Source of the DNA: Talaromyces rugulosus
Lineage: Eukaryota > Ascomycota > Eurotiomycetes > Eurotiales > Trichocomaceae
Length of the DNA stretch: 64,000 nt
Assembly: GCF_013368755.1 (NCBI RefSeq)
Contig: NC_049561.1
Span: forward strand, 3,100,001-3,164,000
Direction: 5' to 3'
Below, one piece after another: positions 23,011 through 32,639 of this stretch. Numbering within the stretch: position 1 is the stretch's first letter; each line of letters begins with the position of its first letter. The notes below the pieces were generated by a model that saw nothing but the letters and a program-made list of their open reading frames with translations, did no database searches and was not told the DNA's origin. The translations under genes were made by a program, and so were the position numbers.

Positions 23011-23115
23011 GAACGGTTGATACTTTTTGCCAAGGGGACTGACTGTTGAGAAGGCAGCCAGTCTGTACCCGCATAGCCATGGATAATGATTGGTTGGGGC
23101 GGTGTATGAGAAATT

Positions 23116-23160
23116 CCGATTCCGATCGGGCCCGAGTAAAAATCGGGACAAAGACCGAAG
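23116..23160. promoter_or_regulatory. Cluster of CCG/CGG triplets upstream of the transcription factor
   Basis: Several CCG or CGG triplets lie within 45 bp, including the everted pair CCGATCGG at 23122-23129, about 150-190 bp before the start codon. Zn2Cys6 proteins bind paired CGG triplets, so autoregulation is possible. The same composition also resembles hAT transposon ends, and that reading is not excluded. Confidence 0.3.
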
Positions 23161-23304
23161 TCGAAAACCATATTATACCACGATATACGTACGCTCTTGA
23201 AGATTCATTGGGCTAGTAATCAAGTTGAGTTGTCGGTTAGCAAGATTATAACCACGCAACAGAAATATAATCTCACCAAGTGCAGGTAGTGGCACTTACA
23301 AAGC

Positions 23305-24912
23305 ATGGGGAGAAGTTCATGGAAATCCCAAAGTTGTCGAACATGCCTTATGAGGAAAGTCAAAGTCAGTGCTTGAAGAGATAGGGCTAGGCGTTTGGTA
23401 TGCTGCCGATTGCTAACATTGTTTCCAGTGCGATAAAACGAGGCCCGAATGCATTCGGTGTCATATGTCAACAGTACGCTGTAAGGGGTATCCACAGTAG
23501 TAAGTTCCTTCTTGCTCATTTTTGTACCCATCTATTGTATGCATAAATAGTGATTTGTCCTAGTACGATTCCGGGGACCCAAAATAGATCTATTCCTGAT
23601 GAACAACGCCTCACGGCACGGCAGTATCAAGATCAACTTCTCTCGTCCTTTTTGAGAGATTATCTGCCGCCAAAATGGTCAGGTATACAAACATATATGA
23701 CGTCGGTCTCCTGGGCCGAGATTCTCCCAACATTACTAGAGTCAAAATCTACGATCATTGATGCCTCGGTGTTCGCTTTAACTCTCACACACGTCGCTAT
23801 GTCACAACAGGACAGCTATCTCCTTGCCACTAGTAGACAATACTATACTACGGCTATCCAAAAAGTGTGCGCTTATGATCGTGTCATAAATCCTCATGAT
23901 TTTATCCATGTTGCTATGATCTTGGCTATGTATGAGCTTTACACTTGTGTACCTGGTGATATACAATCGTGGATTATCCACGTTAGCGCGGCTTGTAAAT
24001 TTGCCAACCAGTGCCGCTCATCAGATCTATCACTTACAGGCCATGATCTCTATCGACTTCGTACCGTTGCTGTGAGTTTCTCATCGTTATCCATTCCCTC
24101 TCTTCTTCTGTTGTATGTCAAGCTCTGATAGTAGAATCTAGTTTTTGGCCGCTTGTGCGGGTCGCTGTGACGTTTCACTCTCAGAAACGGTACGACCAGG
24201 TACAGAAATGTCCTCAAATATGTATCATCAACTTCTCGATATCTTATTTAAAATACCCAGCCTAGTCGACGAATTTGAACGGTTCAAGTCTTCTAACCAA
24301 GCAGAATCTCACAGACAAGCCTCTAGTCTGCTGTTTAAAGCGTTAAATATCGAAGAAGAACTGATGCAATGGTACCAGAAATTGGATACTGATGAGGTTA
24401 ATGAACCGCTATTTTTGATACAGGCAACACCAGTTTCGAATGGAATAAATGCCACCAATGGAAGAATAACATTCAGAAATGAGTCTATCATACCTCTGGT
24501 TCTTCTTTATTGGCTTGGGATGGTAATTATCTATACAACAGTTACTGCAGCATTGCAGACTTCAGATGCTATGGATTTGAATTCTTTTCAGATGCAGGAA
24601 TCTACCGTGTTAGATTCCAGTCTATCTCATGCCAATGGGTCACAGGATAGCTTGGCCCGCAATTTCGATTTACCTCTTGCTCATTGTGAGAACCAGCAAT
24701 CAGTGCTTACCTGCGCTACGCTCCGACGCAGCCATTACGCGCAGAGAATATCTGATTCGATGCTTGATTGTGCACATAAAAGTTTTGGAACAGCAATAGT
24801 TGCGACACTTACATCGTATGTTATGCGCCAGTTCTGTTCAAAGCCCTCAGAAGATTTGGCATACCTTTTGGAAGCGTTTAGTAGAAGGGGGTTGAAATTT
24901 TCATATGTATAG
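23305..24912 (+). CDS. Zn2Cys6 fungal transcription factor (four exons)
   Basis: Exons 23305-23364, 23429-23499, 23564-24071 and 24142-24912 give 469 residues; introns are 64, 64 and 70 bp. The start is the ATG at 23305. Exon 1 ends C-R-T-C-L-M-R-K-V-K and exon 2 opens C-D-K-T-R-P-E-C-I-R-C, so splicing makes a textbook C-x2-C-x6-C-x6-C-x2-C-x6-C binuclear zinc cluster at residues 11-38. Intron 1 has a GTCAGT donor, a GCTAAC branch site and TTCCAG; intron 2 has GTAAGT; intron 3 has GTGAGT. The rest resembles the fungal-specific transcription factor domain (helical, with an S-V-F-A-L-T-L-T-H-V-A stretch and M-I-L-A-M-Y-E-L). It should act in the nucleus on CGG-type sites. Its position next to a permease and a hydrolase suggests it regulates them. 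The splice model is my inference; the last 30 residues are less certain. Confidence 0.85.
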
Positions 24913-25560
24913 TAGAAGACGTGGCTGCAGATTACAGCTATAACTAAACAACTCATTAAATTCAAAGATCAGTTCTGCGATATGTCACCAAGGCACTGAG
25001 GATCTGGATTTAATTTCAATTTACATCTTTGGGAGTCGCTGAAAGAAACAGTTGTTCTTTTTCAGGTCGAAACAGTGAAAAATATGGCAGTCACGAATTT
25101 GAACATTAGAGTATAGCTGTTGGCTGCCAATTATGCGCTACAATAGTGGTAGCCGAATAGTTATCGTGTCTGTTGTGACTTCTCCAAAGAACCGTGGCTT
25201 CACGAAGTTTTAAAATCTTAATTATTGAGTTACTCTCATTTGCAAGATTCAGAATTCCGAGCCGAAACCTAACAGTTTTGTTAGAGTGCCGGTCCTAATC
25301 GGATACATCCAAAGACCGAGAGCAGTGGGCTCTTCGTCGAAAAACAATGACACCAGTACTAAAATGGCACCTAGGTGAAGATGAAAATTTGATTTATTAT
25401 TAATGCTGAATAACAATGCTAAGCCATGGAATTGAGTCATTGTCAATCCACATTGCTCGGCCATTAAGTGGATGTAATTGGCCGGCGCGCGCATGAACTC
25501 TCCTCCAACTCCACCAACGGTTCCCCGAATCCCCTAGCTGTACTCCGTACTACGTAGATC
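24913..25560. other. Intergenic region between regulator and permease
   Basis: No convincing gene. It contains one inverted copy of the repeat also found upstream of the hydrolase (listed separately). Base composition is ordinary, without RIP signs. Confidence 0.5.
25251..25328 (-). repeat. Shared promoter repeat, inverted copy upstream of the permease
   Basis: Read on the minus strand it has CCACTGCTCTCGGTC, then ATGTATCC, then further on TCGGAATTCT. The same blocks in the same order occur twice upstream of the hydrolase (28526 and 28661). It sits about 500-580 bp before the permease start. It could be a regulatory module or a decayed small transposon. Confidence 0.5.
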
Positions 25561-25574
25561 CGGAGAATACCCCG
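25561..25574. promoter_or_regulatory. CGG-N8-CCG candidate Zn2Cys6 site
   Basis: An inverted CGG/CCG pair with an 8-bp spacer, about 255 bp upstream of the permease ATG. Inverted CGG triplets with a fixed spacer are the usual targets of dimeric Zn2Cys6 regulators. One such pair can occur by chance. Confidence 0.35.
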
Positions 25575-25827
25575 GCTGTGCACTTAGGGTAAGCTTTGAC
25601 CGTAACAGTCGTTCCAAAAAGGTCAAGTGATGAAATTTACTTTGTGGGGTTATCATTATTCTCTATCATGATCATCTTGCTAAAAAGAACGCATCGCTTC
25701 AGTCGAGACAGAATGTTTGTTCGTCATTCATCTTCTACACCGAGAGCTCAAAACAAACACAAACAAATTTCAACTTGTCCATATTACGACAGATACAACA
25801 GGCCTCAAGCCGTAAAAAGAATAAAAC

Positions 25828-27374
25828 ATGGAGTCCAGATGGAGATTGGGAACAGAATTTACGTAGGTTTCCCCTTCTTTATTCTTTTGAAATGACACCA
25901 ACTGATGACAACTTTGTAGGCCACAAGCTTGTCTCGTCGTCCTTGGTGGCTTCTTTGCACAGTTCGCTACTGTAGGAGTCAATAGCCTGTTTGGAGTCTT
26001 TGTGGCATATTATAAAAAAAACGAGCTATCAAATGAGACCCAATTCACCATCTCCTGGCTGGGAGCCATTAGCGTTACCTGTGTCTACAGTGGAACATTC
26101 GTGGTCGGCTTGCTTGTTGACAAATTTGGGGGAAAGGTAAGTCGACTGCTCTTAGGGTTCATGTGACTGTGTTTAATTCCTTTAACAGATAATGATCTAT
26201 ATTGGCTCCGTGGGCATAGTCCTCGCACTAATGCTAACCTCTTTGTGCACCAAGTTCTACCAATTCATTCTAGCTCAAGGTGTTCTTCTCGGGGTTTCAA
26301 TGGCCTTGGTATTCTGTCCATCGACTGTGTACGCCAGTCAATGGTTCAAAAAGAAGACTGGGACTGCAATGGGTATAATCCTCTCTGGTGCTGCTGTTGC
26401 CGGAACCGTCTTGCCCATCGCAATTGAAAAAATGTTGAGTAACCCAAATCTGAAGTTTGAGTGGACGATGCGAATCGTGGGATTCATAATCCTTACCCTT
26501 CTTTCCGTTACCTGTGTCTTTGTTCGTCCGCCCCCGAACATGGATGCCAAACCCATGAATGAAGGAGATCCTAAGAACCTTGCGAGCCAACAGACACCGA
26601 AGGCATTAGCCGAGGAATGCGAGCAAGTTGATGCACCTGTGAGCTATAAACGGGAAGTAGATTTCTCCGTACTCCGGAAGCCAGCGGTGCAACTCACTTG
26701 TCTAGCCCTGTTTGTTGTATACTTTGGCATGCTCTCGCCATTATTTTACATCAGTTCGTATTCTCTTTTCAAAGGGTTTTCGTCCAGTTTGTCTTTCTAT
26801 ATCGTTTCCGTCGTCAATGCCTTCTCTTTCGTTGGTCGCATCTCTATGGGAATGGTTTCGGATCGTTGTGGACCTTTCAACACCCTTATATTCACACTTG
26901 CTGCTGCGGGGATTTTGGTTTTATGCTGGACGACCGTAAACTCCGTAGCCGGGCTGGTCATTTTCGCTATCGCTTATGGATTTCTCGAAGGGGTATGCGC
27001 GCCTTCTTTTGATTCTTGTTGTCACAATAGAAGTTTGCTGACGTTAAGTAACCTTGTTTAGAGCACTTTTGCCCTTCAGATAGCGTGTGTCACATCGCTT
27101 TCAACCCCTCATAATCGTGGAGTGACCTTCGGAGCTATCATGGCATCCATATCAGTCTCGTAAGGCCTCGAATCTGTGCATTACGTTGACTACAAGTGCA
27201 AAGGCTGACGAATTAACTAGTTCTCTGGCTGGGACCCCTATAAGCGGAGAGCTTGCTGGAAAGTACGGTTACTTGTCCTTGTCGATTTATTCCGGTGTGA
27301 GCTTTCTCCTGGGAGGTATTTTATTGACTGGAGCCCGAATCGCACAAAACCGCAAGTTATTCGCAGTCGTTTGA
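25828..27374 (+). CDS. MFS permease, monocarboxylate-transporter-like (five exons)
   Basis: Exons 25828-25862, 25920-26136, 26189-26992, 27062-27159 and 27221-27374 give 435 residues; introns are 57, 52, 69 and 61 bp with GT/AG ends and frames that join exactly. Twelve hydrophobic segments are visible: six, then a hydrophilic central loop (about residues 205-245), then six. The family signature region L-V-V-L-G-G-F-F at the first helix, S-Q-W-F-K-K-K-T-G-T-A-M-G after helix 4, and A-G-T-P-I-S-G near helix 11 fit fungal MCT-type (MCH-like) carriers of the plasma membrane. The substrate cannot be read from sequence. The N-terminal start is the least certain part: a neighbouring frame at 25832 spells S-P-D-G-D-W-E, close to the P-D-G-G box of the family, but does not splice in frame. 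Confidence 0.85.
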
Positions 27375-28525
27375 AGGAGAAGCCAGACAAAAGAGCAACC
27401 TAGTTTCTTAGAAGCGTGTTGTATTCTCAGTCTAGACAACGTTTTTAGAAACAGTTCAACGCTATGGCGAATCTTTAAGCAGCCCCAAGCGATTTGAATT
27501 ATCTCTTGATTAGACAACACTCTATCCATAAAGTACTTCTATTACACGAATATTATCACATCAATTGATGTGGTATTCACGTTCTTCCTCCTGGCTTCAA
27601 TTCGAAGACTTTAGCTAAGGATTTTGCCAAATCTAGTCAGGATAACAAATCAAGTTTCTCTATTCTCCTATGCTCAGTGTATTGTTATTCAATTTACTTC
27701 TTCGAAATGTATTGCTTTCAAAATACTCGCACCATGCTAATTTCTTTATTAACTCACTTGTATCTCGTCTCCGGGCCTGCTAGGGCGCGTTGCGGGGGAG
27801 TTGTAGGGCCTAGGCCTCCATACCCCACCCCCATACGTTGATTAACCCCTGCTCATTTTCCCTCCAGGCGACCTTGTGCACACGACGCACCGTATTTTGG
27901 GGGGCGTTTACGTGGCAGTCTCCAGTGTCACCGGCGCCCTAGTTTCCATCAGCTGGAAGCCCCTCTGGCAACAACCCACTGGGAGCTGTCACGTTGTGCA
28001 TTTTTTATTTGAGTTTCCCATACAAAAGCCCGCACGCATCTTGTCAGCCATGGCACAGCCGCCATTTGAGACGACGCCTAAAAAGTTTGCACAAGTGGCA
28101 ATTTGTTCCTCAACCCAAAGTGACTGCGCACCTACCCTGATATTAAGCGTGCAGGCTAGTGACAAATTTGATAGTAAGTTTCATTAGAAGATTATTGCCT
28201 TGTTAGGATAATAATTACGAATCCTTCCAGAGCCCCGCTGAGCCCGGCCAGCCAAGCATGTAAGACGCGGGCGGCAGAAGGGGTGAAAAAGGTGTGGGCC
28301 TACATAAACCTTCTATTTTCCTATTGGTTAAAGTTCAAACTATATTTCATATCCCCGTGTATTCTTTATCTCCGCGAATGTGGATCCCATTGTGGCCAAT
28401 TAAATATATTATACAACCGAGATCTGTGGCGTTTAGCCTTTAACTAAATCTATCATTATTAATTATCTCAAGTCGTTGTAGGAAACTTGGTTTGGAAACA
28501 CAACTCATACCCCCCAGGAAAGAAT
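27375..28525. other. Intergenic region between permease and hydrolase, 5' part
   Basis: A GC-richer patch at about 27770-28170 contains a 103-codon plus-strand frame (27876-28187) without recognisable domains, introns or codon pattern, and I do not call it a gene. The remainder is ordinary intergenic sequence. Confidence 0.5.
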
Positions 28526-28560
28526 CCACTGCTCTCGGTCAATAAATACATCCAATTGGG
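28526..28560 (+). repeat. Shared promoter repeat, copy 1 upstream of the hydrolase
   Basis: CCACTGCTCTCGGTC followed by ATACATCCAATTGGG. It matches the inverted copy at 25294-25328 and, less exactly, 28661-28695. It lies about 405-440 bp before the hydrolase start. Confidence 0.5.
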
Positions 28561-28660
28561 GGGTCACACAGTTACCAACGATTTATTTAATTCGGGATTA
28601 AAAAGGTCCTGCTAAAATTTTATAAATAACATATCCTCAAGCTACCACCAAGCAAGAAAA

Positions 28661-28705
28661 CCACCCCCCTCGGTCACTACATAGATTCAATTGGGTCGGA
28701 ATTCT
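28661..28705 (+). repeat. Shared promoter repeat, copy 2 upstream of the hydrolase
   Basis: CCACCCCCCTCGGTC, then ATAGATTCAATTGGG, then TCGGAATTCT. It shares the first two blocks with copy 1 and the last with the copy near 25251. The two hydrolase-side copies lie about 135 bp apart in the same direction. Confidence 0.45.
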
Positions 28706-28964
28706 AACATTGAACGATATCACGGAAACTGCCACTGAACATTGAATTCGAGTCCGAAAATATCCGACTATCAGTGCTGGGAAATTTCGTGTCTTGAAAA
28801 TATTGAAACTGCTTATAAGCAGTCAGTGATCGAAGATAGGTTGGTACTGAGATGAAGGTCACCCATTCACACGATCACACACTGACGCTGTTAAATATTA
28901 CACAGAAGGCTCTGTAATACCTTGCTCAATTTCACCAAAGAAGCTTCAGAACTTCATACGCAAG

Positions 28965-30677
28965 ATGATCATCGAACGTGACGTGGGTATCCCTTCAGAC
29001 GATGGACTTGTCCTCCGAGCCGATATATTCAGGCCTGATGGTGGAGAGCCTTCACCGGTTATTATGACACATGGCCCGTACGGAAAAGGAGTGGAATACA
29101 AAAGTGGCCCTTACGCTCGTCAATGGGCTTGGCTTCTAGAAACTCACCCCAACATTCTTCCAGACTCTACAAAGTCATACATGACATGGGAGACTGTTGA
29201 CCCGGAGCTTTGGACCACTTGGGGATATGTTTGCATTCGTATCGATTCCAGAGGAGCGGGAAGAACTCCAGGGTTCCTCGATGTCTATTCACCGCGTGAG
29301 ACCAAGGATTTTTATGAGGCTATCGAATGGGCAGCACGCCAACCTTGGAGCACTGGTAAAGTTGGATTACTGGGCATTTCCTACTACGCCATCTCGCAGT
29401 GGCTAGTGGCTTCCTTGCAACCACCTCATTTAGCCGCGATCGTCCCGTGGGAAGGTGCAGGGGATTTCTACCGTGACATATGCCGACATGGTGGAATTGC
29501 TTCTACTGCATTCATTGGCAAATGGTATGGACGTCAAGTTCTCTCAAATCAGCATGGAAATAGCAAAGGCCAATTGGATCCATGGCTTAAGGAACTTGCT
29601 ACTGGCCCAGAGCAGCTTTCAGAGGGTGAGTTAGCTGCAAATTATGCTGATCTTGAGAGGGACATTTTGAGCCATCCTTTAGACAGTGAATATTACCGTG
29701 GACGCTCCGCCAATTGGTCTAAAATTACAATACCTTTCCTCAGTGCGGCTAATGTTGCTGGGTTTGGCCTTCACGCTCGAGGAAACTACGAAGCATTCAC
29801 TCAAGCCGCATCAACTAAGAAATGGTTAGAGATTCACCCTGGTAGGCACGAGGAGTGGTTCTACCTTGATGAAAAGATAGAAATGCAAAGACGATTCCTG
29901 GACCACTTCCTCAAGGGAATTGATAATGGATGGGACCAAGAGTCCCCCGTGCTACTCCATTTAAGACGGCCATTTAGCACCAAATTTGAGCTTCGTAAAG
30001 AGACCGAGTGGCCTTTACGATCGACACGGTGGACAAACATCTACTTTGAGGTTTCAGAAAAGGCTCTATCATGGCAGTTTCCAGTTCAGCAGAGTAGTAT
30101 CGCGTTTGAAGCTCTAGGCGAACCCGTGATGTTCATGTCAGCTCCGCTCACTCAGGAGACTGAGATAACTGGCCCACTGGCAGCGAAGCTATTCATCTCG
30201 TCCTCGACCATCGACGCTGATTTCTTCTTAACATTACAGGCCTTCTCACCAGACGGCAGAGAGGTAGAGTTCCCAGGCACTATTGATCCGCACACGCCCC
30301 TTGCTCAGGGATGGCTTCGCGCATCTCATCGCAAACTTGATACTAAACTCAGTTTGCCATATCGACCATACCACACACATGACGAGATCCAGCCTCTTAC
30401 ACCTGGTCAGATCTACGAGCTTGATATAGAGATTTGGCCAACACATATCATCTTGCCAGCTGGTTTCCAGATTTCGTTGCAGATAGGTGGTAAGGATTTT
30501 GAGAGACCTCTCCCGCCTAATGCACCCGTCGCAGAGTGGGAATCGAGAGGTTCGGGTCCGTGGTTGCATAATAATCCTGAGGACCGACCGGCTGAGGTAT
30601 ACGGAGGAACGACGACGATCTATACCGGCGGGGCTACTACATCAACTTTGCTATTGCCTGTCATTGAAAAGCATTAA
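28965..30677 (+). CDS. CocE/NonD-type alpha/beta hydrolase (peptidase S15-like)
   Basis: A single uninterrupted frame of 570 residues from the first ATG. It has no signal peptide or membrane segment, so it is probably cytosolic. Residues 1-320 are an alpha/beta hydrolase of the X-Pro dipeptidyl-peptidase/cocaine-esterase type: the N-terminal strand block with R-A-D-I-F-R-P, I-D-S-R-G-A-G near 93-99, and the nucleophile elbow G-I-S-Y-Y-A with Ser139. His295 in P-G-R-H-E-E-W is the probable catalytic His. Residues about 325-565 form the usual C-terminal jelly-roll domain. Two oddities: the elbow is G-x-S-Y-x-A rather than the usual final Gly, and where the acid normally sits (about 258-270) I see A-A-N-V-A-G-F-G-L-H without Asp. 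The family cleaves esters or amides; the substrate here is unknown. It lies downstream of the permease in the same direction. Confidence 0.92.
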   Translation: MIIERDVGIPSDDGLVLRADIFRPDGGEPSPVIMTHGPYGKGVEYKSGPYARQWAWLLETHPNILPDSTKSYMTWETVDPELWTTWGYVCIRIDSRGAGRTPGFLDVYSPRETKDFYEAIEWAARQPWSTGKVGLLGISYYAISQWLVASLQPPHLAAIVPWEGAGDFYRDICRHGGIASTAFIGKWYGRQVLSNQHGNSKGQLDPWLKELATGPEQLSEGELAANYADLERDILSHPLDSEYYRGRSANWSKITIPFLSAANVAGFGLHARGNYEAFTQAASTKKWLEIHPGRHEEWFYLDEKIEMQRRFLDHFLKGIDNGWDQESPVLLHLRRPFSTKFELRKETEWPLRSTRWTNIYFEVSEKALSWQFPVQQSSIAFEALGEPVMFMSAPLTQETEITGPLAAKLFISSSTIDADFFLTLQAFSPDGREVEFPGTIDPHTPLAQGWLRASHRKLDTKLSLPYRPYHTHDEIQPLTPGQIYELDIEIWPTHIILPAGFQISLQIGGKDFERPLPPNAPVAEWESRGSGPWLHNNPEDRPAEVYGGTTTIYTGGATTSTLLLPVIEKH

Positions 30678-31688
30678 GTCGAGGAGATTTATTATGAATA
30701 TGCGATGTAAAATTAACATCAATTGATTACTCAAGTTATCAACTCTGAGCAATCTGATATTCAGAGATCAAAATTATATCTCATGAGCACTCCAAATAAG
30801 ATTTTCCGATCAATCAGGTCATGTTAATGAACTGGACGTTTTGTACATTCAGAGCAGTAGTAAGCACTAGGGTAGAATATCATTTATTAACAGAACAGGA
30901 ACCACAATGATAACCATTCATTTATCATATTTCATCTGAGGTCAGAGCGAATTCACAGACCAAATACAACATATCTTTGGGTTCGGCTATATAAAATACT
31001 CAAGTAATCGTGCCACCTGCGCACCCACCGCTCCCGCTTCGGGTGCGCACCGGCTCAATGTCAATTTTGGCTTAACGTCAATTTTTCGTGTTTTTCAACA
31101 ATAATACTTATTTATCCATAACTATAGCTTCTAATAAATATAAATAAATCAAGAAAGCTATAATATAGACTGTAGAAGTCTATGTGACCAATAAATTATA
31201 AAAATTTTTAGTGTTAGTATAATAATTTGATATTTTATATTAATAATTAAAATAATATTTCAATAGTTAAGAGCTATATTAGGGTGTCATTTTCGGGCCG
31301 GTGAACCGTTTCCCGAACCGGCCCATACCCATTTGGGTCGGTTTAGGGTCGTGTTACAAACCAACTATATGTACGCTTTTGTCACAAGAATCAACAACGC
31401 TGTCAAAACGTATCAACCGTTCTTTACCAGAATAGGTGTTCGTTGGTAGTATTCTGCTGAATAAGATAAAGATATCAGTAACTAGAGTTAGATAGAGAAA
31501 TATCTCTTATAAATAAGAGAATATTTAAAGATAATTTATTAATAAATAGAATAAAGTATAGATCTAATTAATATAAAGATAAAATATAAATAAATTAAAT
31601 ATATATTAATAATTAAATATTTTTATATAATAAATTCTGAATATAGTAAGTATAGTTATTTTTTAATAATTATTTTATTAGCTATATT
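30678..31688. other. Right border of the gene island, then AT-rich sequence
   Basis: 30678-31010 looks like an ordinary 3' flank. About 31020-31060 is a GC-rich stretch containing GGGTGCGCACC, which also occurs at 22528. About 31284-31370 is a GC-rich stretch full of CGG/CCG and GGTCGG words resembling a hAT-type transposon end. The rest is AT-rich. No gene seen. Confidence 0.45.
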
Positions 31689-31886
31689 TGTGACGTGCCT
31701 TTTCCAAAGATATTCGATTCCTATCTAGAGGTGCGATTCTCTAAAACAACAAGCATAGGAAAAGAATCTAACTACTAGGACCTATAGAAAGATTTTATCT
31801 TATATACTTAGATAACTAACTTAATCTCTTATAGCCCTAGAATAAGACTATTCCCAGATTTAGTACTATAGATTAAAGTTGATACT
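31689..31886 (+). repeat. Left part of a RIP-mutated 274-bp LTR
   Basis: Starts TGTGACG and aligns with 18433-18706, with many C/T and G/A differences. It is cut after 198 bp by the gypsy element at 31887; the remaining 76 bp are at 37376-37451, so the two parts sum to exactly 274 bp. Confidence 0.9.
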
Positions 31887-32136
31887 TGTTACGGGCTAGG
31901 TCCCGTCTTACTGGCCTAATGTAGGTCCAGGAATTGAGTAGATTCGAACATGAGAAAGAGAAGGAAAAGATTCATAGGGGTTCGCATTATTGATATAGGT
32001 GAGTGTGGGTCTTAAAGATACCCTAGTGAATCTGGTATAATATTAAAGGATTTTTCTATAACAGATCAGATATAGATCAGATGTGGTTATTCTATAAGAG
32101 TAAAGCCTAAGTATCTTAAAGACTAGGACCTTAATA
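31887..32136 (-). repeat. 3' LTR of the second-family gypsy
   Basis: 250 bp. On the plus strand it starts TGTTACGGGC and ends CCTTAATA, a mutated form of the CCTAACA seen in the partner LTR. Confidence 0.88.
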
Positions 32137-32639
32137 TTATTTCCTCTTTTTAGTAAGGATATTGTGGTGTTAAAGCTAGTGATTAAGTGTTTTAGTATTT
32201 TCTATAGATTAGGTAAATTCCTATGTAGATTGTATATATCTAGTTTAATAGATAAGGTATTGCTTTATATGTCTATAGTCTTAATATATAGTCTATTTAT
32301 TGAGTATACTATTAACTAGGTACTTTTTATTACCTTTTACTAGATATACTGATGGTTGATAATTATGTTAGGTCTATAAAGAGAATAGATATATGTCTAT
32401 AGGGTAAAAAAGTATTATATAAAAAATATTATGAATAGTTCTAAAGATATTGAGTCAGTATATATAAGATTCTATTTTTTTTAGTATAGTATATTTTGTA
32501 TGTTAGATATCTAGTTTCTTTAAAAATCATTTAGTCTAAATATTTTAAAGGTCTAATTATACCTTTTATCCTATTTTATATTTTAAAAAAGTCTCTTAGT
32601 AATAATTTATACTATTTTCTATTCGCTGCTGCGCTGTGA

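Noticed and set aside
23220..23531. A 103-codon minus-strand frame over the start of the transcription factor
   Set aside because: It is antisense to the exons that encode the zinc cluster, whose Cys spacing and splice sites are far stronger evidence.
27876..28187. A 103-codon frame in the GC-richer patch between permease and hydrolase
   Set aside because: No recognisable domain, no intron signals and no neighbour support; composition alone explains it.
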